From the IMG/VR virus record IMGVR_UViG_3300028800_000212, positions 1 to 36,436 of that record: a stretch of DNA of 36,436 nt, one strand, 5' to 3'. The notes under the pieces were generated by a model. The model did no database searches. It was not told the DNA's origin and saw nothing but the letters and a program-made list of their open reading frames with translations. Numbering within the stretch: position 1 is the first letter of the stretch; each line of letters opens with the position of its first letter. Both the position numbers and the translations under genes were made by a program. Shown in pieces: positions 28,378 to 36,436 of this stretch. The DNA is from a virus.

Positions 28378-31034
28378 CTTCTTCTCCTTGCCGATATTCT
28401 TCCCGAAGCCGTGGGACTACCCGTGGCATAAGTTGCCTGAAATTTCAGATAGATAGTCGTTGTCCCCGAGAGAGAAAATCTCACATCTGGGATGCTACCC
28501 GAGCTATCCGAAGTAGATGTAGCAGTCAGCATATTGAAAGCGTTGTCTCCAAATACCAGTCCGGTCGTGCTGTTACCCGTCGTGGTCGAAATCCCGAAAC
28601 TCCAGTTCGAAGGAGTGGTACCTCTTTGAGACATCGTAGCCGAAACATCCCAATCCCCTGCAGTTAAGGAAATAGAAGCGTAATCACTATACGTGGTAGT
28701 GGCCGGGAAACTGGCGAATACGCCCGATCCGGAGAAAACCACATATTCCCCAACGAATCCTGCCGAAGCATTATTATTCGTATTCGTTCCGTGAACCGCC
28801 ACTCCCGCTGAGGCCGAAAGACTTGTAATGTTTGCTTGTGTGGCCGCTGCGGTGGTAGCCAATGATCCTGCACTAGTCGTGACATCTCCCGTCAAAGCCG
28901 GAAACTGAGCGGCAAGCAATGTCCCGGTGACAGCACTCGAGCTTCCCACGTTCACTTGCCCAAAGGCCGGGTCTGTCGTCGCTCCCGTTGATACGAGCGC
29001 TACTCCCGTCGTAGCCCCCGGTGCCGCAAACGCGACATTCGAAGTCCCTTCCCCAATCATGACATTGTGGGCAGTCAAAGTAGCTAGACCTGTACCTCCA
29101 TTCGATACAACGAGAGTTCCCGTCACTGCACTCGACGACGCCAAATTCAGTTGTCCGAAAGCAGGATCAGAACTCGCTCCAGCTGACACAAGAGCCACGC
29201 CCGTTGTTGCCGTGGGTGCCGCAAATGCGATATTCGAAGTCCCTTCCCCTAGCAAAACATTATGGGCGGTGAGAGTCGCAAGTCCCGTCCCTCCCCCTGC
29301 TACAGTGAGAGTTCCAAAGCTCATGGCAGTCGCCCCACCTCCTCCTGATAGAAGAGCCTGACCACTGCTCCCAGCGGTCGTGGGTAGATTGAAGTTATAC
29401 GTTCCTGCTGCTGCTTGAGGTTGGATCGTAATCGTTCCGGTGCTACTTCCTGATAGTAATAGACTAGTCGACAAAGTCGGGCTCGTTGCAAGTACTACAG
29501 TCGATCCACTGCCTGTGGTAGTGGCTGCACTGATGGCCGTTCCGTTCCCAGATAGGACTGGAGCATTAATCGTCGTAGAAATCGTAATAGCGGGCGTCGT
29601 AGTGGCTGTAGCGACACTCCCGGAAAACCCATTCGCAGAAACGATTGACACGCTCGTGACTGTTCCAATCCCCCCACTCCCAGCGGACGTCCAAGTCATC
29701 GGACTTGATCCACCCGCAGCACTCGTTAAAAATTGACCCGAAGTCCCAGCGGTCGTGGGTAGATTGAAGTTATACGTTCCTGCTGCTGCTTGAGGTTGGA
29801 TCGTCACTGTTCCAGATGAACTTCCCGAGAGATTATGAATTCCGGTACTGCTTCCCGCAACCCCGGTTGAAAGACTACTTGTGGAACTGAGAGTTCCAGT
29901 GACTGATAAAGCAGATGTATTCCAAACGCCATTCGAAGGGATGAAAAAATGCTTGTCCCACACCCCGTTTGGAAATGCGTTCACGAGAAGGATGATCCTT
30001 CCCGCAGCACCTGGAGCAAGGCTCGCGATCGCGTTACTTCCATTGTCGACTACACTTAAAGTTCCGCCCGTTTGATTTGCGTTAAAATCATATGTCGTTC
30101 CCGTAGTTAAAGTGGTCGCGTCGGGTAGCCGATAGGTCTGGTTCCCTGTACCGTTTAATACTTGAAGACGAGTCGAAGCTGCGGTCAGAACCGTAGTCCC
30201 TCCTGCAGCAGATGTAGTCGTAGTTAAGCTCGTGAAATTATTCGCAATCGAATTCCCATTCGTATCTCTTGAAACAATCGTGCTCGCAGTCCCAGCACTC
30301 GTATAGGCCAGCGACGCTAAGTTATTAGAAGCATCCGTCACCACTGCCTGTGAAGCAGTGAGCCCTGCCATGTTGGGATTGGAATTGAATGTCTTCACTC
30401 CAGAAAAGGTCTGAGTTGAATTGTTGACCATTCCCGGAACAGTCGCACTTGCCGATTGAAAGAAAATGCTACTGCCTGAAATTACAGCTCCGTTGGCGTT
30501 GGGCGTCTGAGTATCAAAGGTACCCACCGTGGTGACCGTACCCGTGGCAGGCGTAGTCCAGGTCATGGCAGTCGCCCCACCCCCTTGACTCGTCAATACT
30601 TGTCCAGACGTTCCGGCAGTCGTAGGCATATTAAAATTAAATGTCCCAGCTGCCGCTTGAGGAATGATCGATATCACTCCTGAGGAACTCCCGTTTAAAT
30701 TAATCTGTGTAAATCCTTTGGTTCCTGAAAAGTTCTGGGTCGTATTATTCACCAATCCCGGCACACCTACCGAAGCACTTTGCATGATCAGTGAATTAGC
30801 TGAGATCACAGCACCATTTGCGCTCGGGGAAACTGAATCAATCGTGCCTACCGTAAATACAATGGTCGGTGCACCAATCGGAATCCAAGTGTTGGATCCA
30901 GTATTAAATACGTAAAGTATATCTGTACTCAGATCGAGCGCTAGAGTTCCATTGGGCGCTGTTGCAGGGAAAGCCGCGAAGTTAGGGAAGAGCAAAATTC
31001 CTGTTCCGGTCGGTGGCCACGTAAATGACGCCAT
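28374..31034 (-). CDS. Tail fibre protein with repeated modules
   Basis: An 886-residue fibre. Many modules are duplicated: IQPQAAAGTYNFNLPTTAG recurs three times with variation, TWTSPATG-like turns, and GGTGLATLTAHN units recur twice with GEGTSNIAFAAPTATTGVAL and GEGTSNVAFAAPGATTGVAL. This is a repetitive beta-shaft. The final 130 residues (YSDYASISLTAGDWDVS to the Arg-rich end) look like a compact receptor-binding head. A 61-bp exact repeat lies inside the gene. It lies between internal proteins and small fibre partners. Confidence 0.75.
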   Translation of the reverse strand: MASFTWPPTGTGILLFPNFAAFPATAPNGTLALDLSTDILYVFNTGSNTWIPIGAPTIVFTVGTIDSVSPSANGAVISANSLIMQSASVGVPGLVNNTTQNFSGTKGFTQINLNGSSSGVISIIPQAAAGTFNFNMPTTAGTSGQVLTSQGGGATAMTWTTPATGTVTTVGTFDTQTPNANGAVISGSSIFFQSASATVPGMVNNSTQTFSGVKTFNSNPNMAGLTASQAVVTDASNNLASLAYTSAGTASTIVSRDTNGNSIANNFTSLTTTTSAAGGTTVLTAASTRLQVLNGTGNQTYRLPDATTLTTGTTYDFNANQTGGTLSVVDNGSNAIASLAPGAAGRIILLVNAFPNGVWDKHFFIPSNGVWNTSALSVTGTLSSTSSLSTGVAGSSTGIHNLSGSSSGTVTIQPQAAAGTYNFNLPTTAGTSGQFLTSAAGGSSPMTWTSAGSGGIGTVTSVSIVSANGFSGSVATATTTPAITISTTINAPVLSGNGTAISAATTTGSGSTVVLATSPTLSTSLLLSGSSTGTITIQPQAAAGTYNFNLPTTAGSSGQALLSGGGGATAMSFGTLTVAGGGTGLATLTAHNVLLGEGTSNIAFAAPTATTGVALVSAGASSDPAFGQLNLASSSAVTGTLVVSNGGTGLATLTAHNVMIGEGTSNVAFAAPGATTGVALVSTGATTDPAFGQVNVGSSSAVTGTLLAAQFPALTGDVTTSAGSLATTAAATQANITSLSASAGVAVHGTNTNNNASAGFVGEYVVFSGSGVFASFPATTTYSDYASISLTAGDWDVSATMSQRGTTPSNWSFGISTTTGNSTTGLVFGDNAFNMLTATSTSDSSGSIPDVRFSLSGTTTIYLKFQATYATGSPTASGRISARRRR
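29369..29429. repeat. 61-bp exact direct repeat in the fibre gene, copy 1
   Basis: Identical to 29744-29804, offset 375 bp, which is a multiple of three, so recombination between copies would delete 125 codons in frame. It encodes part of the NFNLPTTAG module. Confidence 0.9.
29744..29804. repeat. 61-bp exact direct repeat in the fibre gene, copy 2
   Basis: Second copy of the repeat at 29369-29429. Such exact DNA identity within otherwise diverged protein modules implies recent duplication or gene conversion. Confidence 0.9.
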
Positions 31035-31381
31035 TAGCTTAAGTCCTTCGATGTCATCACTGAGTTGAGAGTTCCTGATCCTGAACTATTTGTGTAACTC
31101 ACGCGTACATACCAAAAGGGGACTTGATTCAAATCCACCAGATAAGAAAGATTTGTTCCGGTAGGTTGCGTAAGAGGCGGAATAAAAGTCAGAGGCTCAA
31201 AGTTCACATTGTCATTGGAGCATTCCACAATCAGAGTTCCCACCATGGTTCCTATAAACCGAATGTGCAAACCAATATTGTGCTGCTGATTGATATTGGT
31301 CGAATCTGAATGGACGGTATTGGTTCCCGATACTGTTTGACTGACGAATTGATTAAAATGATTAAACCGAGTTGCGCCCAT
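31034..31381 (-). CDS. Small virion protein upstream of the fibre
   Basis: A 115-residue beta-prone protein ending at 31034 where the fibre gene begins, so the two are coupled. It contains IGLHIRFIGTMVGTLIVECSND and VPFWYVRVSYTNSSGSG, alternating strands typical of a jelly-roll-like or Ig-like domain. A fibre base or attachment protein is likely. No family was matched. Confidence 0.6.
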   Translation of the reverse strand: MGATRFNHFNQFVSQTVSGTNTVHSDSTNINQQHNIGLHIRFIGTMVGTLIVECSNDNVNFEPLTFIPPLTQPTGTNLSYLVDLNQVPFWYVRVSYTNSSGSGTLNSVMTSKDLS

Positions 31382-31418
31382 CTCTTCCCCCTTCGTGAGT
31401 TAAGCCCTAGTTTGGAGC

Positions 31419-31436
31419 AAGGGTTTATATACCCTT
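31419..31436. other. Small inverted repeat in the gap after the 937-residue gene
   Basis: AAGGGT (31419-31424) and ACCCTT (31431-31436) are perfect complements around TTATAT. On the minus strand it follows the stop of the internal protein. It may stabilise or partly end transcripts before the fibre genes, or its TATATA may be a -10 box. Confidence 0.4.
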
Positions 31437-31445
31437 AAGGAAATC

Positions 31446-34259
31446 CTAGTCCTTCTCGGGCAATCTTTGAGTTTGAGTTTGAGTCAATGCGTTCAGTTTC
31501 AACTGTTTAAGTCCACCCTCTCCTACTTTTCTGCCTTGCTTCGGCAACGCCTCCTGACTCAGTTGACTATTCAAAGCCATCTGATTGATCTGCATGGCTT
31601 GAGGCGTTAGGTTTTGATCCATCGGTTGACCCATGAACTTGGATAAGGCTACCTTGGTGCTGTAGGGAAGGTTCCTCGCCTGGTCGATCTTCATGTTCTG
31701 CATCACATGAGACCTCATCTCCTGAAGTAAGTCAGGATGCACCGCGTTCAAAGCCTCCATGGTCTGGCTACTCAGAGTTCCATCCTTAATTTCCTGAAGA
31801 GCATTCATCGGTTGATTCACCGCGTTATAATAGTGACTGAATTGATTCTTCTGATACTGCGTGGGTTTCCATTTCTCGGGCGATAATGGAAAAGTTGCCG
31901 GAGGTTGAGGGATTTTACTGTTTAAGAAATTGACACCCTTGACTACACTCGTATGAAGACTTTGAGTGATATTCGGAGCTGCTTGATACATGTGCTCCGT
32001 ATTATCCGCCAGATGATCCATGAGACTTTGAGGATTCGAACTAAACTTTCTTAGGGTATTGACCTGATGATCATATTCCCGGTCAGAAAGCATTGATCCA
32101 CCACTTAAACTAATTCCTCGAATCGTATCTTTGGACTTTTGGGATGAACTGAATATTTGTTTAGATCCACTTTTTAATTGCTGATCTACTTTTCCGATCA
32201 TTCTTTGAATGATCCCTAATTTATTATTCTGATCGGAAATTCCTGATAATTTTGCATTGATTTTAGCATTATTAAGTGCTTCTTCTACTTGCTTCTTTCC
32301 CTGCTCAGCTAAAGTTCCACCCCACTTCACGGGATCAATTCCATTATTGATTAAGTGTTGAAACCAAGTCTTCGCAGTTCCAGAAGGATTAATCGAAGCG
32401 TCATCAGGAAACATTCTCATCAGAGTCGTAGCATCTTTTATTTTTTGATAGATCTCAGGATTGTCCACAAACGCCTGATCTAATGCATATTTTTTAAGAC
32501 CACCATTCATCTGAGAAAAAAACTTATTGGATGAAAAAACTCCCTTATCAGTCACGTCATTTCTTAAGATGGCTAAGTGATCGGACAGTAATTTATTGAA
32601 TTCGTCTTTGGGTAATATATCCTTCACATGAGAGACGATGGCATCATTGGAAAAGATCTTTTTGATGATCGCGCTTTCAGGCTTTCCTTCCGCATAGGAT
32701 CTCCAATTATCCCCGATCTTAGCTCCCACCTGTTTTTCAATGAAGTTGGCATTGTTCTCATTGACTGCATAGCCTCTGAAAATCTCTCTCACATCTGCAT
32801 CAGGAATGTATTTTTGAACTGTGTCCTGGATATAATCCATCATCGCAGCTTTCGCCGAGCTTAACTCTTGGGGAGCAGCTCCCTTTTCCATGAGGTTCAC
32901 TCCGTTTTCAAGAGTATCCCTAATATTGAAAAGTTTCTCAAAGTCCCCTGGATTCTTGTCAATTCCTTGAATAGCACTTTTAATGTTCCGATAAGTTCTT
33001 TTATCAATTCCCATCCCAGCATCATAATCTTTGATCCTAATTTCACTTCCCGTCTTATCAAACATGTCTGCAATCCGAGGATTGGCATATTGAGTCGATT
33101 CCTTGTCAGTCAGATAATCAATGATTCCTGGTAAATGATCCATCTCTGCTACTGGAGTCGATTTGATGGCTTCAATGGCAGGACCCAGCATCTTGCGATT
33201 CGCTTCAATTGCGCTTGTCAGAGATTCCGCAGCTCTTCCACCCGCTTCTGCCGCGTCACTGGTCGGGACATAATCCGGAGCTATGTTCTTAATCGAATTG
33301 TCTAAGATTTCTGTGAGATTTTGTTTTTGATACCTGAGATATTTCCGAAGAGTATCTCCCCCCTTTCCAGGCATCTCTGCCATGGTTTTGAGCTCAAGAG
33401 GATTATCCAAGGATCCCAGTTGTAAATCCGTGATCGGAGCTTTCATGATTGGATTCATTCGTTCAGCTGCAGGAACTGCTTCGGATCTCCCAGGCGCTTC
33501 TATCTTTTCCCCACCATACTTTTCAGCCTGGTTCATGATCTGATTCATTTCATCAATTGACCCAGGCTTTGCGTTAGGAGTACCAGGCGGAGTAGGCTCT
33601 GTTCCACTCTCCGTTATTCTCGCAGCAGGGATTTCTTCCTCTCCCCGTCTCAGAACTGCAGGAATCATCCCGATTCCCTTAGATAGAAGTCCTAACCCGC
33701 CTCCGAGTAAAGCCCCCATCCCTATATTCGTGATCACCTTTTGAGCATTGATATTGGGATCACCCAGAGCCTGATCCGAGACTAAATTCCCTGCTCCAAA
33801 AAGAGCACCTTCTGTTCCATATCCCAGTACTCTGGCCGCTGTAGTTCCACCTAAACCGGCTTCAATGGGACCTGCCAGTCCTCCCGTCAAACCTAAAAGA
33901 GCTCCCCCTCCAATCACATTCCCAGTAGCCGAAGCAATCGGGTTTACTCTTTGACGATTGGCTATTCTTTCAGGAGTACTCAGTCCAGAAGCCGTTTCCG
34001 CAATATCTGAGATACCCAGAGTAGCGCCTCGAGCAACTCCCTCCGCTAACGCCTTTGCTGTCTCGATTGGACCGCCATATTCAGACCGAAGTTTCAGAGC
34101 TTCGTCTGTCTGCTTTTGCATCAGGTATTGATCTGGATTGAACTGACTCTGCTGGACGCTATCCGTAGGAGTTCCTGGAATCTGAGGAATGGAACCCTCC
34201 GATTGCTTGGTCTTCAAATAAGCATCTGGATCAAATTGATCTATTGTGGAGGTGACCAT
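31446..34259 (-). CDS. Large internal virion/ejection protein
   Basis: A 937-residue protein. The N-terminus has two copies of a short motif, FDPDAYLKTK and FNPDQYLMQK, separated by a Pro/Ser linker. A Gly/Ala/Ile-rich hydrophobic stretch follows at about 85-210, suitable for membrane insertion. The rest is helical and polar with ejection-type composition (KYLRYQKQNLTEILDNSIKN, DEFNKLLSDHLAIL). The end is Gln/Lys-rich. It fits internal proteins that form a channel in the host envelope. It overlaps the 533-residue gene by 19 bases. No lytic enzyme motif was seen. Confidence 0.65.
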   Translation of the reverse strand: MVTSTIDQFDPDAYLKTKQSEGSIPQIPGTPTDSVQQSQFNPDQYLMQKQTDEALKLRSEYGGPIETAKALAEGVARGATLGISDIAETASGLSTPERIANRQRVNPIASATGNVIGGGALLGLTGGLAGPIEAGLGGTTAARVLGYGTEGALFGAGNLVSDQALGDPNINAQKVITNIGMGALLGGGLGLLSKGIGMIPAVLRRGEEEIPAARITESGTEPTPPGTPNAKPGSIDEMNQIMNQAEKYGGEKIEAPGRSEAVPAAERMNPIMKAPITDLQLGSLDNPLELKTMAEMPGKGGDTLRKYLRYQKQNLTEILDNSIKNIAPDYVPTSDAAEAGGRAAESLTSAIEANRKMLGPAIEAIKSTPVAEMDHLPGIIDYLTDKESTQYANPRIADMFDKTGSEIRIKDYDAGMGIDKRTYRNIKSAIQGIDKNPGDFEKLFNIRDTLENGVNLMEKGAAPQELSSAKAAMMDYIQDTVQKYIPDADVREIFRGYAVNENNANFIEKQVGAKIGDNWRSYAEGKPESAIIKKIFSNDAIVSHVKDILPKDEFNKLLSDHLAILRNDVTDKGVFSSNKFFSQMNGGLKKYALDQAFVDNPEIYQKIKDATTLMRMFPDDASINPSGTAKTWFQHLINNGIDPVKWGGTLAEQGKKQVEEALNNAKINAKLSGISDQNNKLGIIQRMIGKVDQQLKSGSKQIFSSSQKSKDTIRGISLSGGSMLSDREYDHQVNTLRKFSSNPQSLMDHLADNTEHMYQAAPNITQSLHTSVVKGVNFLNSKIPQPPATFPLSPEKWKPTQYQKNQFSHYYNAVNQPMNALQEIKDGTLSSQTMEALNAVHPDLLQEMRSHVMQNMKIDQARNLPYSTKVALSKFMGQPMDQNLTPQAMQINQMALNSQLSQEALPKQGRKVGEGGLKQLKLNALTQTQTQRLPEKD

Positions 34260-35842
34260 TGTCCTGATCTCGTTCCACTCAGTATAGCCATGGCTCTTGG
34301 ATCATTCGGATTCATCTGAGCCCACTCCATCGCTTGTTGATCATTCGCTGCTTTTTGAAAAGGAACAATTCCCAATCCTTTTCTTAAATTAGATTCATGA
34401 GTTTGAAGTTGTTGTCTTAAATTTTCTAGTTTTGATAGAGATCTTTCCTGGAAAAATGATCCTACATCCGGAACTTGAGAGGTGAAATTATTATATTCAT
34501 GTTCATTCAGTCGATTCAGTCCATAAATTTTATTGAGTTCTACAATCATACTATTTCTAATATTTTGAGCTTCTGCATTGAGTGCGGTTCCTGGAAGAGT
34601 CCCTATTCCCGCTTTTACGGCCTGAAAGTGAGTCGCTTTACTTAAATTATCTTGCAAATTTTTGTAGGATATAAAGTCTTCTTTTTGCTTCTCACTCGGT
34701 TTAATCTGAGCAACCCCTACTCCAGGAATATATTTCTCTTCCATATCTTTTCCATATGCGGGATTGAGCATCTTCATGGCTTGAATCTCACCCTGATGCT
34801 GCTTTTCGGTTCCTGGAGCTCCTCCCGTAAGTCTCGATTGCATCCACGCGTTATTTGATTTTTGAATTTCAAGTTGTCCTATCGTTTGAGATAAAGCTGC
34901 TTGAGCTTGAGCGCTCGGTACTGTTGCCATAGCCTGTTTGGCTTTGACTTCCGCAATAGTTAAAAGTTGATTCTGAGTAGCTAGATCTGCAGCATGTCGA
35001 TTTCCATAAGCCTCCATGTTCATCTTCCAAAGATTCATATTTTTTGATTGATCATTCTTCTGAGCTTCAATGTCTTGATTGATGGCATTTTGGAGTTGTT
35101 GAGAAGCAATATTGGGTTGACCCGTAATTGCAGATCCAATACCCCCTAAAATAAGCCCAAGGCTTGAAGCAATTTTGGATCCCGTACTCATATTTTGGAT
35201 GTATCGATTCGGATCCACATGACCCTTTTCAATGGCGTCCATAAATCTTTGATCATTGGCTTTATATTCATTCCATCTTTGATCAGCGGTAGGAACATTT
35301 TGAATGGCCGTGGCTGCAGTTCCATAAGCTTTGGCGGCCTCTTTTCCAGCTGTTTTCTCAGTCGATAGAGCTTCTTTCACTCCTTTTTCTTCTGTCTGTA
35401 AAGCTTCGCCTGTATTTGGAAAAGACCCTGTCTGAGTTGCTTGGGGTTGCGTCTGGGGTTGCGCTTGGGGAGCATTCTGAAGTTCCGCTTGAGCGATACT
35501 GGAAGCAGGATTAAATCCCAAAGATTCAGGATTTCCTACAGGAATCGCTTGAGTGTTGCTCGCTTCCATGTCTGCATTGGCTACTGGTCCTTCAGCTTCC
35601 ACTTCAAGAGGCTTTTCTCCCTCGGGAAGATTCACGTCTTTCACCTTGTCTTCCACGGGCTCTATTTCGAGAGGGTCATCAGTTCCTTGCGAAAAGTTTT
35701 GATGCTTCTTCAGTTTCTGAATCACTTGATGAGCTTTTTCAGTCAGTCCTGTTTTTGGAACCCGGATGGATCTGCCTTTGGGATGCCCCACGATATAGTG
35801 ATCCTGATCTTCTTTCATGAGTGAAAAATCTTTCAAGTCCAT
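34241..35842 (-). CDS. Internal virion protein with conserved glycine segment
   Basis: A 533-residue protein two bases after the wrap-around gene. Residues 1-60 are basic, 60-160 acidic and Gln/Pro-rich linker, and 200-290 carry the segment HVDPNRYIQNMSTGSKIASS, LGLILGGIGSAITGQPN and AINQDIEAQKNDQ. This order (DPNRY, GLILGGIG, DIxAQ) recurs in podovirus internal proteins. The end is helical with heptads (SLSKLENLRQQLQTHESNLRKG). An ejection-complex role is inferred. Confidence 0.7.
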   Translation of the reverse strand: MDLKDFSLMKEDQDHYIVGHPKGRSIRVPKTGLTEKAHQVIQKLKKHQNFSQGTDDPLEIEPVEDKVKDVNLPEGEKPLEVEAEGPVANADMEASNTQAIPVGNPESLGFNPASSIAQAELQNAPQAQPQTQPQATQTGSFPNTGEALQTEEKGVKEALSTEKTAGKEAAKAYGTAATAIQNVPTADQRWNEYKANDQRFMDAIEKGHVDPNRYIQNMSTGSKIASSLGLILGGIGSAITGQPNIASQQLQNAINQDIEAQKNDQSKNMNLWKMNMEAYGNRHAADLATQNQLLTIAEVKAKQAMATVPSAQAQAALSQTIGQLEIQKSNNAWMQSRLTGGAPGTEKQHQGEIQAMKMLNPAYGKDMEEKYIPGVGVAQIKPSEKQKEDFISYKNLQDNLSKATHFQAVKAGIGTLPGTALNAEAQNIRNSMIVELNKIYGLNRLNEHEYNNFTSQVPDVGSFFQERSLSKLENLRQQLQTHESNLRKGLGIVPFQKAANDQQAMEWAQMNPNDPRAMAILSGTRSGQWSPPQ

Positions 35843-35843
35843 T

Positions 35844-36436
35844 TTATGCAGCCTTCCTTCTACTCTGAGATGCTCTCATGACTGCGTTCTTAAAATCCTT
35901 GAGATCTTTTACCCGGGAATCGCCCTTCTTTTCTAACGCATGCGCCACTTTTCTAGCTGCGCCTTCCACCGGATTATCCGAATTCATGGTCTCTTTATCG
36001 ATCACGAATTCTCCAGGACTGAGCATGGCAGGCACGGTATCATCTTTAACCGTGTTGTGCGCATACTCGGCTTTTCCAGGAATCACACCGCCTTTTTTCA
36101 TGGGAAGCATCGGGTCATCCACATGACCGCCTTCATCAAAATGTCCTCCCCCAAAACTCCTTTGTTCATATGGATGTCCGAAGCTTTTATGAGGATGATA
36201 GATGGAAGCGACTTGATCCATATGAGGAGGCATATAAGTCTTGGATTCAAAGCGATTCTGAGGTGCAACTCTCCCCAGCTTCGGATTCTCGACCTCTCCT
36301 CCCTTCGCTAAAGTATAAGTGGGTTGCGCCGCCGGTGTCGCCGACGCACTGCTCGCTCCAAATGAAGGCATCGTATAATTGTTCGAGCTCGCCCCGGACC
36401 CTAGTCCGGATGTGTCGGCGTAGTTGGGTCCATTGA
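35844..36436 (-). CDS. C-terminal part of the internal protein that crosses the join
   Basis: This frame is open from the window edge to the stop at 35844, and an ATG at 36371 is only internal. It joins the frame opened at 1054. The C-terminus has a glycine-rich domain (FGGGHFDEGGHVDDPML, KKGGVIPGKAEYAHN) and the motif DDTVPAMLSPGEFVIDKETM, which is common at the ends of phage internal and tape-measure-like proteins. It ends in a basic SQSRRKAA. The Ala/Ser variant between the terminal repeat copies falls in this gene. Confidence 0.85.
   Translation of the reverse strand, partial: NGPNYADTSGLGSGASSNNYTMPSFGASSASATPAAQPTYTLAKGGEVENPKLGRVAPQNRFESKTYMPPHMDQVASIYHPHKSFGHPYEQRSFGGGHFDEGGHVDDPMLPMKKGGVIPGKAEYAHNTVKDDTVPAMLSPGEFVIDKETMNSDNPVEGAARKVAHALEKKGDSRVKDLKDFKNAVMRASQSRRKAA
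36272..36436. repeat. Right copy of the 165-bp terminal direct repeat
   Basis: Matches bases 1-165 except A at 36398 against C at 127. The change turns an Ala codon (GCC) into Ser (TCC) on the minus strand. A mixed phage population or a sequencing/assembly error are the two simple explanations. Confidence 0.95.

Noticed and set aside
28374-31034. Diversity-generating retroelement at the fibre
   Set aside because: No reverse transcriptase gene and no template/variable repeat pair with A-biased changes. The 61-bp repeat is exact.

Overview
The window looks like one complete phage genome opened at an arbitrary point. Bases 1-165 recur at 36272-36436 with a single mismatch, giving a unit of about 36,271 bp, and one virion gene runs across the join. 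The gene set is that of a short-tailed dsDNA phage (podovirus-like): terminase small and large subunits, a 641-residue portal, a scaffold-like protein, a major capsid candidate, a head-tail adaptor, a tail nozzle candidate, three large internal/ejection-type proteins and a fibre. No tail sheath, tail tube, DNA polymerase, RNA polymerase, primase, helicase or integrase is visible. Two Sec signal peptides and two lipoprotein signals point to a Gram-negative host; the species cannot be named from the sequence.

Almost everything reads on the minus strand. In transcription order it starts at a divergent control region (about 26270-26388). The early block follows: a zinc-ribbon protein, an ERF annealing protein, small phage proteins, a 720-bp gap with a strongly structured RNA candidate, a DUF7694-like protein, then the endolysin and three exported proteins (24164-21243). 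Next come a DUF1064-like nuclease, small proteins, a GNAT-like protein and a ParB-methylase fusion. Packaging and head genes follow (terminases, portal, scaffold, capsid; 17837-10086), then a free-standing HNH endonuclease. The tail and internal virion genes (7862 down to 1, then 36271 down to 27100) end at a strong terminator near 27000.

The plus strand carries a few islands. Three small genes lie at 26389-26980, the last resembling a ribbon-helix-helix regulator. Two tandem collagen-like genes with their own terminator lie at 8005-9319. An 82-residue protein and a lipoprotein lie at 11507-12179. The lipoprotein promoter repeats the TCATACAA elements of the early control region, which suggests that one repressor controls both.

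The most interesting item is the region 24188-24756: nested perfect stems, a long two-part hairpin and a canonical plus-strand terminator, with no gene. It is a candidate large structured non-coding RNA. Other points of interest are RNA hairpins at the capsid start and across the first codons of the HNH gene, two apparently leaderless genes, and several tiny membrane peptides.
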